This document shows, piece by piece, positions 17,363-26,374 of a stretch of DNA of 64,000 nucleotides. Each line of letters begins with the position of its first letter. Positions within the stretch are counted from its first letter, which is position 1. The position numbers and the translations under genes were made by a program. Where the stretch lies: positions 62,001 to 126,000 of the forward strand of contig CAJUGH010000001.1 of assembly GCA_910586215.1 (NCBI GenBank), in the 5' to 3' direction. This stretch comes from an uncultured Acetatifactor sp. GTDB lineage: Bacteria; Bacillota; Clostridia; Lachnospirales; Lachnospiraceae. The notes under the pieces were generated by a model. It had not been told where the DNA came from. It saw nothing but the letters and a program-made list of their open reading frames with translations, and ran no database searches.

Positions 17363-20017
17363 ATGAAACCATACGGCGTAAATGAACTGAGAAGGATGTA
17401 CCTGGAATTTTTTGAGAGCAAGGAGCATCTGCGGATGAAGAGTTTTTCCCTGGTGCCCCACAATGACAACAGTCTGTTGATCATCAACTCCGGCATGGCG
17501 CCCCTGAAGCCCTATTTTACGGGACAGGAGATTCCCCCCAGGCGCAGGGTGACCACCTGCCAGAAATGTGTCCGCACCGGTGACATTGAGAATGTGGGCA
17601 AGACGGCTAGGCACCTGACCTTTTTTGAGATGCTGGGGAATTTTTCCTTTGGGGATTACTTCAAACACGAGGCCATTGCCTGGAGCTGGGAATTCCTGAC
17701 GAAGGTGGTGGGCATGGAGCCGGAGAGGCTATATCCATCCATCTACTGTGAGGACGAGGAGGCCTTTGAGATCTGGACAAAGGAAATCGGTGTCCCCGGG
17801 TCGAAGATCACCCGTTTCTACCGGGACGAGAACGGCGCCTGTGACAATTTCTGGGAGCATGGGGCAGGTCCCTGCGGACCCTGCTCGGAGATCTACTATG
17901 ACAGAGGGGAGAAGTACGGCTGCGGCAAGCCTGACTGCAAGGTGGGCTGCGACTGTGACCGTTTCATGGAAGTGTGGAACAATGTGTTCACCCAGTTTGA
18001 CAGTGACGGACATGGGTACTATACAGAATTGTCCCAGAAGAATATCGATACGGGTATGGGCTTAGAGCGGCTGGCCGTGGTGGTGCAGGATGTGGATTCC
18101 GTGTTTGACATAGACACCATGAAGGCTATAAGGGACAGGATCTGCCAGGTTGCAGGGACTGTGTACCAGGCAGATGAAAAGAAGGACATATCCATCCGCC
18201 TGATCACCGACCATATCCGTTCCACCACCTTCATGATCAGCGATGGGATCCTGCCCTCCAACGAGGGGAGGGGATATGTGCTGCGCCGTCTCATCCGCCG
18301 GGCGGCGAGACATGGGAGGCTCCTGGGTATCCAGCATAAATTCATGGCAGATCTGGCAGAAACTGTGATCCAGGAGAGCCGGGACGGCTATCCGGAACTG
18401 GAGGAGAAGAAGGCTTTTATCCTGAATGTGCTCACCCAGGAGGAGGACAAGTTTGACAAGACCATCGACCAGGGCCTCAGCATCCTGGCCCAGATGGAAG
18501 AGGAGATGAAGGCAGCATGCACTACGGAACTGTCCGGTGAAAATGTGTTCAAACTCTATGACACATATGGATTTCCTGTGGATCTGACCCAGGAGATCCT
18601 AGAGGAGAAGGGATTTGCCATAGATGAGGCAGGATTCGGTGTCTGCATGGAACAGCAGAGGGAGAAAGCCCGGAAGGCCCGTAAGGTGACGAACTACATG
18701 GGGGCAGATGTGACAGTTTATGAATCCATTGACCCTTCCGTCACCACCCGGTTTGTGGGCTATGACAGGTTGCAGCACCAGTCACGGATCAGTGTGCTGA
18801 CCACGGAGAGCGAACTGGTGGAAGCCCTTACGGACGGTCAGGTGGGCACGGTCATTGTGGAGGAGACCCCCTTCTATGCCACCATGGGAGGCCAGAATGC
18901 AGACACAGGTCTCATCACCACGGCAGACGGCAGCTTCCAGGTGAAGGATACAGTGAAGCTCCTGGGGGGCAAGGTGGGACATATCGGCACTGTCACAAAA
19001 GGCATGGTCAGGATAGGGGACATGGCCACCCTTATGGTGGATGCAGACCGGCGCAGCGCCACCTGCAAGAACCACAGTGCCACCCATCTGCTGCACAAGG
19101 CCCTTAGGGAAGTGCTGGGCGACCATGTGGAACAGTCCGGTTCCTATGTGGACGGGGAGAGGCTGCGCTTCGACTTCAGCCATTTTGCAGCCATGACTAG
19201 GGAGGAACTGGACAGGGTGGAGGAGATTGTGAACGAACAGATCGCAGAGAACCTGCCGGTGTCCACCCAGGTCATGAACCTGGAGGATGCCAGGAAGACA
19301 GGCGCCATGGCCCTCTTCGGTGAGAAGTACGGGGAAGAAGTGCGGGTGGTGAAGATGGGAGAGTTCTCCACGGAACTGTGCGGTGGTACCCATGTGGCGA
19401 ACACCGGTTCCGTTGCAGCCTTCAAGATCTTGTCCGAGAGCGGCATTGCAGCCGGGGTCCGCAGGATCGAAGCCTTGACGGCAAACGGGGTAACTGCTTA
19501 CTATAAGGGACTGGAGCATACCATAGAGGAGATGGCGAAGCTGCTGAAGGCCACACCTGCAAACCTGGTGGAAAAGTGTGGCCACCTGCTGGCAGAGATG
19601 AAAACTCTTTCCTCAGAACTGGAGTCCCTGAAGGCCAGGGCTGCCAGGGAAGCCCTGGGGGATGTGATGGACAATGTGGTGGAGGTAAAGGGCGTAAAGC
19701 TCCTGGCCGCCAGTGTGGAAGGGGTGGATATGAACGGCCTGAGGGACCTGGGTGACCAGTTGAAAGAGAAGCTGGGGGAAGGAGTGGTGGTCCTGTTCTC
19801 CGCACAGGAGGGCAGGGTGAACCTGATTGCCATGGCCACGGAAGATGCCCTGGCAAAGGGGGCGCATGCCGGGAACCTGATCAAGGGGATCGCCTCCAAA
19901 GTAGGAGGAGGCGGTGGCGGACGCCCTGCCATGGCCCAGGCCGGCGGCAAGAATCCTGGTGGAATCCCTGATGCCATCCGGGAAGCCCGGGCAGTCCTGG
20001 ATGGCCAGTTGTCCTAA
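17363..20017 (+). CDS. alaS: Alanyl-tRNA synthetase
   Basis: The 884-residue protein holds the class II aminoacylation domain (start LRRMYLEFFESKEHLRMKSF, motif HGAGPCGPCSEIYYD), the editing domain with the HSATHLLHKAL zinc motif and CGGTHVANTG, and the C-terminal C-Ala domain ending in a glycine-rich GGGGGGRPAMAQAGG. Cysteine-rich insertion GCGKPDCKVGCDCD is visible near residue 192. It charges tRNA-Ala and clears mischarged Ser/Gly. TGGAGGA precedes the ATG. No T-box is seen in the short leader. Confidence 0.98.
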   Translation: MKPYGVNELRRMYLEFFESKEHLRMKSFSLVPHNDNSLLIINSGMAPLKPYFTGQEIPPRRRVTTCQKCVRTGDIENVGKTARHLTFFEMLGNFSFGDYFKHEAIAWSWEFLTKVVGMEPERLYPSIYCEDEEAFEIWTKEIGVPGSKITRFYRDENGACDNFWEHGAGPCGPCSEIYYDRGEKYGCGKPDCKVGCDCDRFMEVWNNVFTQFDSDGHGYYTELSQKNIDTGMGLERLAVVVQDVDSVFDIDTMKAIRDRICQVAGTVYQADEKKDISIRLITDHIRSTTFMISDGILPSNEGRGYVLRRLIRRAARHGRLLGIQHKFMADLAETVIQESRDGYPELEEKKAFILNVLTQEEDKFDKTIDQGLSILAQMEEEMKAACTTELSGENVFKLYDTYGFPVDLTQEILEEKGFAIDEAGFGVCMEQQREKARKARKVTNYMGADVTVYESIDPSVTTRFVGYDRLQHQSRISVLTTESELVEALTDGQVGTVIVEETPFYATMGGQNADTGLITTADGSFQVKDTVKLLGGKVGHIGTVTKGMVRIGDMATLMVDADRRSATCKNHSATHLLHKALREVLGDHVEQSGSYVDGERLRFDFSHFAAMTREELDRVEEIVNEQIAENLPVSTQVMNLEDARKTGAMALFGEKYGEEVRVVKMGEFSTELCGGTHVANTGSVAAFKILSESGIAAGVRRIEALTANGVTAYYKGLEHTIEEMAKLLKATPANLVEKCGHLLAEMKTLSSELESLKARAAREALGDVMDNVVEVKGVKLLAASVEGVDMNGLRDLGDQLKEKLGEGVVVLFSAQEGRVNLIAMATEDALAKGAHAGNLIKGIASKVGGGGGGRPAMAQAGGKNPGGIPDAIREARAVLDGQLS

Positions 20018-20080
20018 AAGGGTTCATAATGGCCTTACACTGAAAAATTGAAAAAAATGGGACAGATATGAAAAAAACTG

Positions 20081-20108
20081 TTGACGTACCGGACTTTTAT
20101 GCTATAAT
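20081..20108 (+). promoter_or_regulatory. Strong sigma-A promoter of rpsU
   Basis: TTGACG and TATAAT are 16 bases apart, with TATGC upstream of the -10. The leader to rpsU is about 78 bases. Confidence 0.85.
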
Positions 20109-20191
20109 AGTCCTTGTGTATAGCTTCGTGCGGTACATAATAACCCAATCAGTCATGTTGCTTGAGGGACTGAAGGGAGGGTCGGGAAAAC

Positions 20192-20368
20192 ATGTCAAAC
20201 GTAATCGTAAAAGAAAATGAGACTTTAGACAGCGCTTTACGTCGTTTTAAGAGAAGCTGCGCTAAAGCTGGTATCCAGCAGGAGATCCGCAAGCGTGAGC
20301 ATTACGAGAAGCCTAGCGTAAGACGGAAGAAGAAGTCGGAAGCAGCTAGAAAACGTAAATATAACTAA
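20192..20368 (+). CDS. rpsU: 30S ribosomal protein S21
   Basis: The 58-residue basic protein reads MSNVIVKENETLDSALRRF and ends with an Arg/Lys-rich tail (VRRKKKSEAARKRKYN), matching S21, a small-subunit protein involved in initiation. GAAGGGAGG lies upstream with a purine-rich spacer. Its codon use is distinctly less GC-rich at third positions than its neighbours, as expected of a highly expressed ribosomal gene. It is monocistronic, with a strong promoter and a strong terminator. Confidence 0.97.
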   Translation: MSNVIVKENETLDSALRRFKRSCAKAGIQQEIRKREHYEKPSVRRKKKSEAARKRKYN

Positions 20369-20379
20369 ACGTAAGCAGG

Positions 20380-20404
20380 CCCCCGGTTCTTTACCGGGGG
20401 TTTT
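20380..20404 (+). terminator. Rho-independent terminator of rpsU
   Basis: CCCCCGGT and ACCGGGGG form an 8-bp stem with a five-base loop, followed by TTTTGTC. Confidence 0.9.
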
Positions 20405-20462
20405 GTCGTTAAGGGAGTTTTGTGCGGCCGGCCAATGGGCCGGTTCGGATGAGGGTGGAACC

Positions 20463-21029
20463 ATGTGGGAGATGAGAATGTTTGGAACAGATGTATACCA
20501 TCTGGTGGCGGCCTTTGTGGTATACAGCATGCTGGGTTGGCTGGTGGAATCGATCTATATGTCCTTCTGTAACAGGAAGCTGACGAACCGGGGATTTGCA
20601 AAAGGACCCTTCTGCCCCATCTATGGGGTGGGGGCTGTGTGCTGCTACCTGATCATGAGTCCCTTTAAGGGGCAGTACGTGGTGGTCTACCTGATGGGGG
20701 CAGTGCTGGCCACCATCTTTGAGTACCTGGTGGGCAGGGGGATGCTGCTGTTATTTGGGCAACTGTGGTGGGACTACAAGGAGAAGCCTTTTAACTTCCA
20801 GGGGATCATCTGCCTGGAGAGCACAGTGGCCTGGGGGTTTTACGCCCTTGGAATTGTACATATCCTGCATGGGGCAGTATACCGCCTGATTGATACGGTT
20901 GATTTTTCGCTGGGAGTGTGGGTAGTGTGTATCCTGCTGCTTGTGGCGGCGGTGGATTACTGCATCCAGTTAGGGAAAGCATTCCGGGTGAAGGAAAGAT
21001 ACCAGGCTTTTCGGCAGGGACAGTCATAA
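20463..21029 (+). CDS. CmpB-like putative ABC transporter permease (membrane protein)
   Basis: The 188-residue protein has about five hydrophobic segments. It shows the family pattern LGWLVESIYMSF near residue 25 and NRGFAKGPFCPIYGVGA near 44, typical of the small membrane proteins annotated as 'ABC-trans_CmpB'. That name is not backed by a known transport function. The start at 20463 follows GAGGGTGG; a second ATG nine bases later is possible. It precedes a D,D-carboxypeptidase gene on the same strand. Confidence 0.8.
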   Translation: MWEMRMFGTDVYHLVAAFVVYSMLGWLVESIYMSFCNRKLTNRGFAKGPFCPIYGVGAVCCYLIMSPFKGQYVVVYLMGAVLATIFEYLVGRGMLLLFGQLWWDYKEKPFNFQGIICLESTVAWGFYALGIVHILHGAVYRLIDTVDFSLGVWVVCILLLVAAVDYCIQLGKAFRVKERYQAFRQGQS

Positions 21030-21033
21030 GTTG

Positions 21034-21085
21034 TGCCGCATTCCCATATTCTTTAGAGAGAAAAAACAGGGAGTGCGGTATTTTT
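21034..21085 (+). promoter_or_regulatory. Stem-loop covering the ribosome binding site of the first carboxypeptidase gene
   Basis: TGCCGCATTCCC and GGGAGTGCGGTA form a near-perfect stem; the 3' arm contains the GGGAG ribosome binding site, and TTTTT then runs into the ATG. It could act as a weak terminator or hide the site. No ligand is suggested. Confidence 0.45.
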
Positions 21086-22246
21086 ATGTTTGGGAAGAAA
21101 TCCATACCGGCACTGTTTCTTGCAGTTGTGCTGTGGGTGGTGGCAGTATTGCCGGCAGATGCGAATGTGACCATCTCATCACCTTCGGTCATTCTGATTG
21201 AAAGTTCCACGGGACAGGTGATTTATGAGGTAAATTCCACCCAGCGCAGGAGTCCGGCCAGCATTACCAAGATCATGACATTGCTTCTGACTTTTGAGGC
21301 CATAGAACAGGGCAAGGTCAGTCTCACGGACCAGGTGCTTACCAGTGAACATGCCAGTTCCATGGGAGGTTCCCAGGTATTCCTGGCCCAGGGAGAGATC
21401 CAGACCCTGGACACTATGATCAAATGCATTGCGGTGGCTTCGGGAAATGATGCCAGTGTGGCAGTGGCAGAGCATATAGCAGGCAGTGAGGCCGCCTTTG
21501 TGGAGATGATGAACCAGAAGGCCCAGGAGCTTGGCATGGAGGATACTCATTTTGAAGACTGCTGCGGCCTGTCTGACTCCGACAACCATTATTCCTCGGC
21601 CAGGGATGTGGCCATCATGTCCAGGGAACTGACAGTAAAGTACCCGGAGGTATTTGATTACACTACCATCTGGATGGAAGACATCACCCATGAGACAAAA
21701 CAGGGCACAACCAATTTCACCTTGAGCAGTACCAACAAGCTGCTGAAGCAGTATCAGTGGGCCACCGGGCTGAAGACAGGATCCACCAGCAAGGCAAAAT
21801 ACTGTCTGGCGGCCACAGCCAGCAAGGACGGACTGGACCTGATCGCGGTGGTGATGGGAGCGCCGGACTATAAAGTCCGTTTCCAGGATGCCCAGGCGCT
21901 GCTTACATATGGATTTGGGGCCTGCAAAGTGTATACGGATGCCAATGAGGATCCTTTGGACCCCATGGCGGTAAAGGGGGGCGTGGCAGAGGAGGTGGCG
22001 CTGACATACCAGGAACCTTTCCGGTATCTGGATATGGCTGGCAATGACCTGTCCACAGTGGAGAAGGTGCTGGACCTGCCCCAGTGTGTGGAGGCCCCTG
22101 TGGCAGCGGGGGAGAAGGCAGGGATGGCGAAATATCTCTTGAATGGCATGGAAATTGGCAATGTGCCCATTCTGTACGCATCGGATGTGGAAAGGGCTGG
22201 ATATGTAGACTACCTGAAGAGGGTGTTTGGCTTTTTCCTCCTGTAG
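21086..22246 (+). CDS. D-alanyl-D-alanine carboxypeptidase (S11, DacF/PBP5-like)
   Basis: The 386-residue exported enzyme trims the terminal D-Ala of peptidoglycan stem peptides. It starts with a signal peptide (hydrophobic stretch, then ADA near residue 26). The three penicillin-binding motifs are intact: SITK (59-62, catalytic serine), SGN (119-121) and KTG (230-232). A C-terminal domain follows and ends with LKRVFGFFLL, a possible amphipathic anchor. It is one of two such enzymes within 5 kb; the other flanks scpAB downstream. Sporulation-specific use (DacF-like) is possible but not shown by the sequence. Confidence 0.93.
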   Translation: MFGKKSIPALFLAVVLWVVAVLPADANVTISSPSVILIESSTGQVIYEVNSTQRRSPASITKIMTLLLTFEAIEQGKVSLTDQVLTSEHASSMGGSQVFLAQGEIQTLDTMIKCIAVASGNDASVAVAEHIAGSEAAFVEMMNQKAQELGMEDTHFEDCCGLSDSDNHYSSARDVAIMSRELTVKYPEVFDYTTIWMEDITHETKQGTTNFTLSSTNKLLKQYQWATGLKTGSTSKAKYCLAATASKDGLDLIAVVMGAPDYKVRFQDAQALLTYGFGACKVYTDANEDPLDPMAVKGGVAEEVALTYQEPFRYLDMAGNDLSTVEKVLDLPQCVEAPVAAGEKAGMAKYLLNGMEIGNVPILYASDVERAGYVDYLKRVFGFFLL

Positions 22247-22256
22247 GAGAAGGAAT

Positions 22257-23114
22257 ATGTTGGATATCATCATAGCAATTCTGTGCGTGGCCCTGACCTG
22301 CCTGGTCTGGGTCATGCTCTATGACAGCAACCGGTTTGTGGTAGTGCAACACCAGGCTGTGGACGAGAGAATCAGAAAAAAAGCCCGGGCCGTGGTACTG
22401 TCCGACCTGCACAATAAGAGCTATGGCAGGAACAATGAGAAGCTGCTGGCGGCCATCCGTCAACAGGATCCCGACTTTGTGCTCATTGCCGGGGATATCC
22501 TCACGGCCAGGCCAGGGGAAAGTTTCGCCCCGGCAGTACAGTTCCTGCAGGAACTGGCAGGGATGTACCCCGTCTATTACGGGAACGGCAACCATGAACA
22601 CCGCCTGAAGCTGTATCCGAAGACATATGGTGACATGGGGGAGGCATATGCAAAGGAACTTTCCGGCATGGGGATCCAGCCATTGGTCAACAGCCATGTG
22701 CTGCTTGCGGAATACGGGATTGCCGTATATGGTCTGGAGATGGACAAGTTCTATTACAAGCGTTTCCGGATACCGTCCATGGCTCCGGCCTACCTGGAAG
22801 GGATCCTGGGGGAACCTATGGGGGGGTATTACAACATACTGCTTGCCCATAATCCGGATTTCTTTCCGAGATATGCTGCCTGGGGGGCAGACCTGGTTCT
22901 CTCGGGCCATGTCCACGGCGGGGTGGCCAGAGTCCCTTTCTGGGGGAAGGGGATCATATCCCCGGGGTACAGGCTGTTTCCCAGATATGACGGCGGGATC
23001 TTCCGGGAGGGGAAGTCCGTGATGGTGCTGAGCCGGGGACTTGGCATGCACACCATCCCAGTACGCCTGTTCAACCCGGGGGAACTGTGGGTGGTGGATT
23101 TTGACAGGCCATGA
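22257..23114 (+). CDS. Membrane-anchored metallophosphoesterase (YkuE-like)
   Basis: The 285-residue protein has an N-terminal hydrophobic anchor (residues 1-20) and a calcineurin-type phosphoesterase core with SDLHNK, AGDILTAR, GNGNHEHR and SGHVHGG, which bind two metal ions. Such proteins act on the outer face of the membrane; the substrate in this family is unsettled (lipid or wall-linked phosphates are suggested). AGGAGAAGGA precedes the ATG, 10 bases after the carboxypeptidase stop, so the two are probably one operon. Confidence 0.88.
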   Translation: MLDIIIAILCVALTCLVWVMLYDSNRFVVVQHQAVDERIRKKARAVVLSDLHNKSYGRNNEKLLAAIRQQDPDFVLIAGDILTARPGESFAPAVQFLQELAGMYPVYYGNGNHEHRLKLYPKTYGDMGEAYAKELSGMGIQPLVNSHVLLAEYGIAVYGLEMDKFYYKRFRIPSMAPAYLEGILGEPMGGYYNILLAHNPDFFPRYAAWGADLVLSGHVHGGVARVPFWGKGIISPGYRLFPRYDGGIFREGKSVMVLSRGLGMHTIPVRLFNPGELWVVDFDRP

Positions 23115-23191
23115 ATAGCGCTGGCTGAACGGCAGGGCCATGAAAAGTACCCCGCAGTGTGAAGGTATCCTGGGTGAATATACGTTCTTCC

Positions 23192-23220
23192 TTGAAAAGT
23201 AAGCACAAAACCTGTACAAT
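23192..23220 (+). promoter_or_regulatory. Promoter of scpAB
   Basis: TTGAAA and TACAAT are separated by exactly 17 bases. The leader of about 70 bases contains the hairpin AGGAGCG/CGCTCCT (about 23264-23284) just before scpA. Confidence 0.7.
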
Positions 23221-23295
23221 AGGAGACTGATGCGAATGTACCGGTGCCATCTTTGCAGGAAGGAGCGCATGGACATCGCTCCTGAGAGGTGAAGT

Positions 23296-24048
23296 ATGGC
23301 GATACCTGTGAAACTGGAAGTGTTCGAAGGCCCCCTTGATCTTCTGCTGCACTTGATTGACAAGAATAAGGTGGATATATATGATATTCCCATTGTGGAG
23401 ATCACAGAGCAGTACCTGGACTATATCAGACAAATGGAAGAGAGCGACATGAATGTGATGAGTGAGTTCCTGGTCATGGCAGCCACGCTCATTGACATCA
23501 AATGCCGTATGCTGCTTCCCAAGGAAGTGAACGAAGAGGGAGAGGAAGAAGATCCCAGACAGGAACTGGTGCAGAAGCTGCTGGAGTACAAGATGTATAA
23601 GTTCATGTCCTTTGAACTTAGGGACAGACAGGTGGATGCTGCCAGGAACCTGTACCGCAGCCAGAGCCTTCCCAAGGAGGTGGCGGCCTACAGGCAGCCT
23701 GTGGATTATGCGGAACTGATCGGGGACATGACCTTGAACAGACTCCATGAGATATTCAAGTCCATTGTGAAGAAGCAGGAGGACAAGATCGATCCCATTC
23801 GGAGCCGGTATGGCAATATCGAGAAGGACGAGATCGATATGGATGCCAGGATGCTGTATGTGGAGGCTTATGCCAGGGAGCACGTAACTTTCAGCTTCCG
23901 GAAACTCCTGGAGAAGCAGGGAAGCAGGATGGAGATCATTGTCACCTTCCTGGTGATCCTGGAACTGATGAAGACAGGGAAGATTACCATCAGCCAGGAA
24001 AATCTGTTTGATGATATCATGATTGAGGCGAAATGTTTGGAGGTGTAA
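23296..24048 (+). CDS. scpA: Segregation and condensation protein A
   Basis: The 250-residue protein is the kleisin subunit of the Smc-ScpAB condensin, which compacts and helps segregate the chromosome. The N-terminal part (KLEVFEGPLDLLLHLIDKNKVDIYDIPIVEI) is the family hallmark and binds the Smc neck; the C-terminal winged helix (FRKLLEKQGSRMEIIVTFLVILELMKTGKI) binds the Smc head. scpB overlaps or abuts its end. Confidence 0.97.
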   Translation: MAIPVKLEVFEGPLDLLLHLIDKNKVDIYDIPIVEITEQYLDYIRQMEESDMNVMSEFLVMAATLIDIKCRMLLPKEVNEEGEEEDPRQELVQKLLEYKMYKFMSFELRDRQVDAARNLYRSQSLPKEVAAYRQPVDYAELIGDMTLNRLHEIFKSIVKKQEDKIDPIRSRYGNIEKDEIDMDARMLYVEAYAREHVTFSFRKLLEKQGSRMEIIVTFLVILELMKTGKITISQENLFDDIMIEAKCLEV

Positions 24049-24620
24049 GTTTGGACCAGACTAGGGCAGAGGCAGTCATCGAAGCGGTTCTATTCACCAT
24101 GGGGGAATCTGTGGAGATTGGCAGGCTTGCGGATGTGATAGAGGAAGATGTGAAGACTACCAGGAAGATCCTAAAGGACATGGAGGAGCGCTATGATAAG
24201 GAGGACCGGGGAATATCCCTGGTACAGTTTGACAATGCCGTACAGCTTAGTACCAAATCAGAGATGTACGAATATCTGATCAAGATCGCCAAGGCACCCA
24301 GGAAGATGACCTTGACGGACACGGTACTGGAGACCTTGTCCATCATTGCCTACAAGCAGCCTGTCACCAGGATTGAGATCGAGCGGATCCGGGGGGTGAG
24401 TTGTGACCATGCCATCAACAAGCTGCTGGAGTACGACCTTGTGACGGAACTGGGCAGGCTGGATGCGCCGGGCAGGCCGCTGCTATTCGGCACCACGGAG
24501 CAGTTCCTAAGGTGCTTCGGGGTAGGCAGCCTGGAAGAACTGCCCAAGCTGGGACCTGTACAGATGGAAGAGTTCAAACAACAGGCAGAGGCAGAAGTGC
24601 AGTTGCAGCTTGATATCTGA
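24033..24620 (+). CDS. scpB: Segregation and condensation protein B
   Basis: The 195-residue protein has two winged-helix domains and binds ScpA as a dimer in the Smc complex. Family motifs AVLFTMGESVEI and TLSIIAYKQPVTRIEIERIRGV are present. The first ATG overlaps scpA by 16 bases, but a TTG at 24051 has a much better ribosome binding site (GGAGGT at 24039-24044), so translation may begin there, just after the scpA stop, giving 189 residues. Confidence 0.96.
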   Translation: MFGGVSLDQTRAEAVIEAVLFTMGESVEIGRLADVIEEDVKTTRKILKDMEERYDKEDRGISLVQFDNAVQLSTKSEMYEYLIKIAKAPRKMTLTDTVLETLSIIAYKQPVTRIEIERIRGVSCDHAINKLLEYDLVTELGRLDAPGRPLLFGTTEQFLRCFGVGSLEELPKLGPVQMEEFKQQAEAEVQLQLDI

Positions 24621-24685
24621 AATACATAAAAAGGAAGAGCCTTCATATATTATTAAAAACGCTGATCCAGGAGTTGGAACGACGG

Positions 24686-26188
24686 ATGAACAATAAAGTA
24701 TGGGGCTTTTTTTGTGCCCTTTTACTGATGGCGGTAATGGGACTATGGCAGGGTGAGCCAGCATATGCAGATGTGCAGCAGACCCTTGCCCAGGGCCTGG
24801 TCCTGGAAGAGACCGGGGCGGCAGAGGGCAGCAGGGATCCCGCGGAGGACATCTCCCTCTATGCAGGGGCAGCAGTACTGATGGATGCAGACTCTGGCAG
24901 GGTTCTCTACGGCAAAAATGCCGATACCCCCATGGCCATGGCCAGCACCACCAAGATCATGACCTGCATTGTGGTACTGGAATATGCGGATCCGGAGGAA
25001 CTGTTGACTGTGTCCTCTTATGCCGCCAGCATGCCCAAGGTAAAAATATACCTGAAGAAGGGAGAACAGTACAGAGTGAAAGACCTGCTGTATTCCCTGA
25101 TGCTGGAATCCCACAATGATTCCGCGGTGGCCCTGGCAGAGCATGTGGGAAGCAGGTTCCTGCCAGAGGAGTTGAAGGGAAAACCTGTCAGTGAATACAC
25201 CAGCCAGGAAAGCGAACAGGCGGTGGCAGCATTTGCCCGCCTGATGAATCAGAAGGCTCAGGAACTGGGATGCGAAAACACCTGGTTCATCACACCAAAC
25301 GGCCTGGATGCCACACAGGAGTTTACACAAAATGACGGCACCATGGTGCAGAAAGAACATTGCACCACGGCCACAGAACTGGCCAGGATCATGTCCTACT
25401 GCATCGGGAAATCTCCCCGGAAGGAGGAATTCCTGGATATCACCAGGACGCAGCAGTACAGTTTTTCTGCCAACGGAAGGGACTATGCCTGTTACAACCA
25501 CAATGCCTTTTTACATATGATGGACGGTGCCCTCTCCGGGAAGACAGGATTCACCAACAAGGCAGGCTATTGTTATGTGGGGAGCCTGGTGCGGGACGGG
25601 CGGACCTTCGTGGTGGCACTGCTGGCCTGCGGCTGGCCCAACCACAAGACTTATAAGTGGAGTGATACCCAGGAACTGATGCAGTACGGCATAGACCACT
25701 TTTTCTACAGGAGCTTCTCAGAGGAAGGCATTGCCTTTGACCCGGGGAGGCTGTCCCCTGTGCTGGTAGCAGGAGGACAGACCGGGACGCTGGGGGAAAC
25801 GGCATATGTGGGACTGGAGATTGCAGGGCGGACCGAGGAAAATGGTGCGGAGGGAAAGGATGGTCTCCTGTCCGGACAGGGGATCGCCCAGGACGGGGAA
25901 CTGCCAGAGGGCGGCAGCGGCGGCATGGTAGCAGACAGGGACGGTCTGCTCATGCGGGAAGACGAGCAGGTGGTGGTACAATACCATGTGAAGAGCCTGC
26001 TGGATGCACCGGTGCCCCGGGGGATGGAGGTGGGGACTGTCACCTACCTGGTAGGGGATACGGCCTACAAGCAGGAGCGCATTGTGACGGCTTCTGCCGT
26101 GGAGAAAATTGACCTGGCATGGTGTCTGCGCCAGGTGGTTACAAGATATCTTCTGCCCGGCGGGAAAACTTCCCGTCAAAATGGATAA
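24686..26188 (+). CDS. D-alanyl-D-alanine carboxypeptidase (S11), larger form
   Basis: The 500-residue exported protein has a signal peptide ending near AYA-D (27-29) and the motifs STTK (87-90), SHN (142-144, in place of SGN) and KTG in the GKTGFTNKAG stretch. The family C-terminal domain is followed by an acidic low-complexity insertion (about 390-435, EENGAEGKDG...GGSGGM) before a final beta-rich part, which makes it longer than the usual 380-430 residues. It trims peptidoglycan pentapeptides. The ATG is preferred to a TTG at 24674 that directly abuts the AGGAG. A terminator follows. Confidence 0.92.
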   Translation: MNNKVWGFFCALLLMAVMGLWQGEPAYADVQQTLAQGLVLEETGAAEGSRDPAEDISLYAGAAVLMDADSGRVLYGKNADTPMAMASTTKIMTCIVVLEYADPEELLTVSSYAASMPKVKIYLKKGEQYRVKDLLYSLMLESHNDSAVALAEHVGSRFLPEELKGKPVSEYTSQESEQAVAAFARLMNQKAQELGCENTWFITPNGLDATQEFTQNDGTMVQKEHCTTATELARIMSYCIGKSPRKEEFLDITRTQQYSFSANGRDYACYNHNAFLHMMDGALSGKTGFTNKAGYCYVGSLVRDGRTFVVALLACGWPNHKTYKWSDTQELMQYGIDHFFYRSFSEEGIAFDPGRLSPVLVAGGQTGTLGETAYVGLEIAGRTEENGAEGKDGLLSGQGIAQDGELPEGGSGGMVADRDGLLMREDEQVVVQYHVKSLLDAPVPRGMEVGTVTYLVGDTAYKQERIVTASAVEKIDLAWCLRQVVTRYLLPGGKTSRQNG

Positions 26189-26235
26189 AAATATTTGTAA
26201 TCAAAAAAATATTCCAGAAAAATCATCAAAAAAAT

Positions 26236-26267
26236 GCAATTCGTTCTATGCGAGTTGCTTTTTTTGT
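26236..26267 (+). terminator. Rho-independent terminator after the second carboxypeptidase gene
   Basis: GCAATTCG and CGAGTTGC form an 8-bp stem (one G-T pair) with a seven-base loop, followed by TTTTTTT. The rest of the gap to the carboxyltransferase gene is AT-rich; I see no convincing promoter in it. Confidence 0.85.
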
Positions 26268-26374
26268 GGTATACTACTACAGACATTAATCATGGGGGTC
26301 TTTGGGCATTTATGTTCCGGGATTTCCATTAGGGTGTTTTTATTTATTTTATCATAAATGGAGGACGAAGAAGC

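Noticed and set aside
26250..26280. Promoter for the carboxyltransferase cluster with TATACT at 26270
   Set aside because: The only TTG-like hexamer is nine bases upstream and belongs to the terminator T run; no box fits at 16-18 bases.
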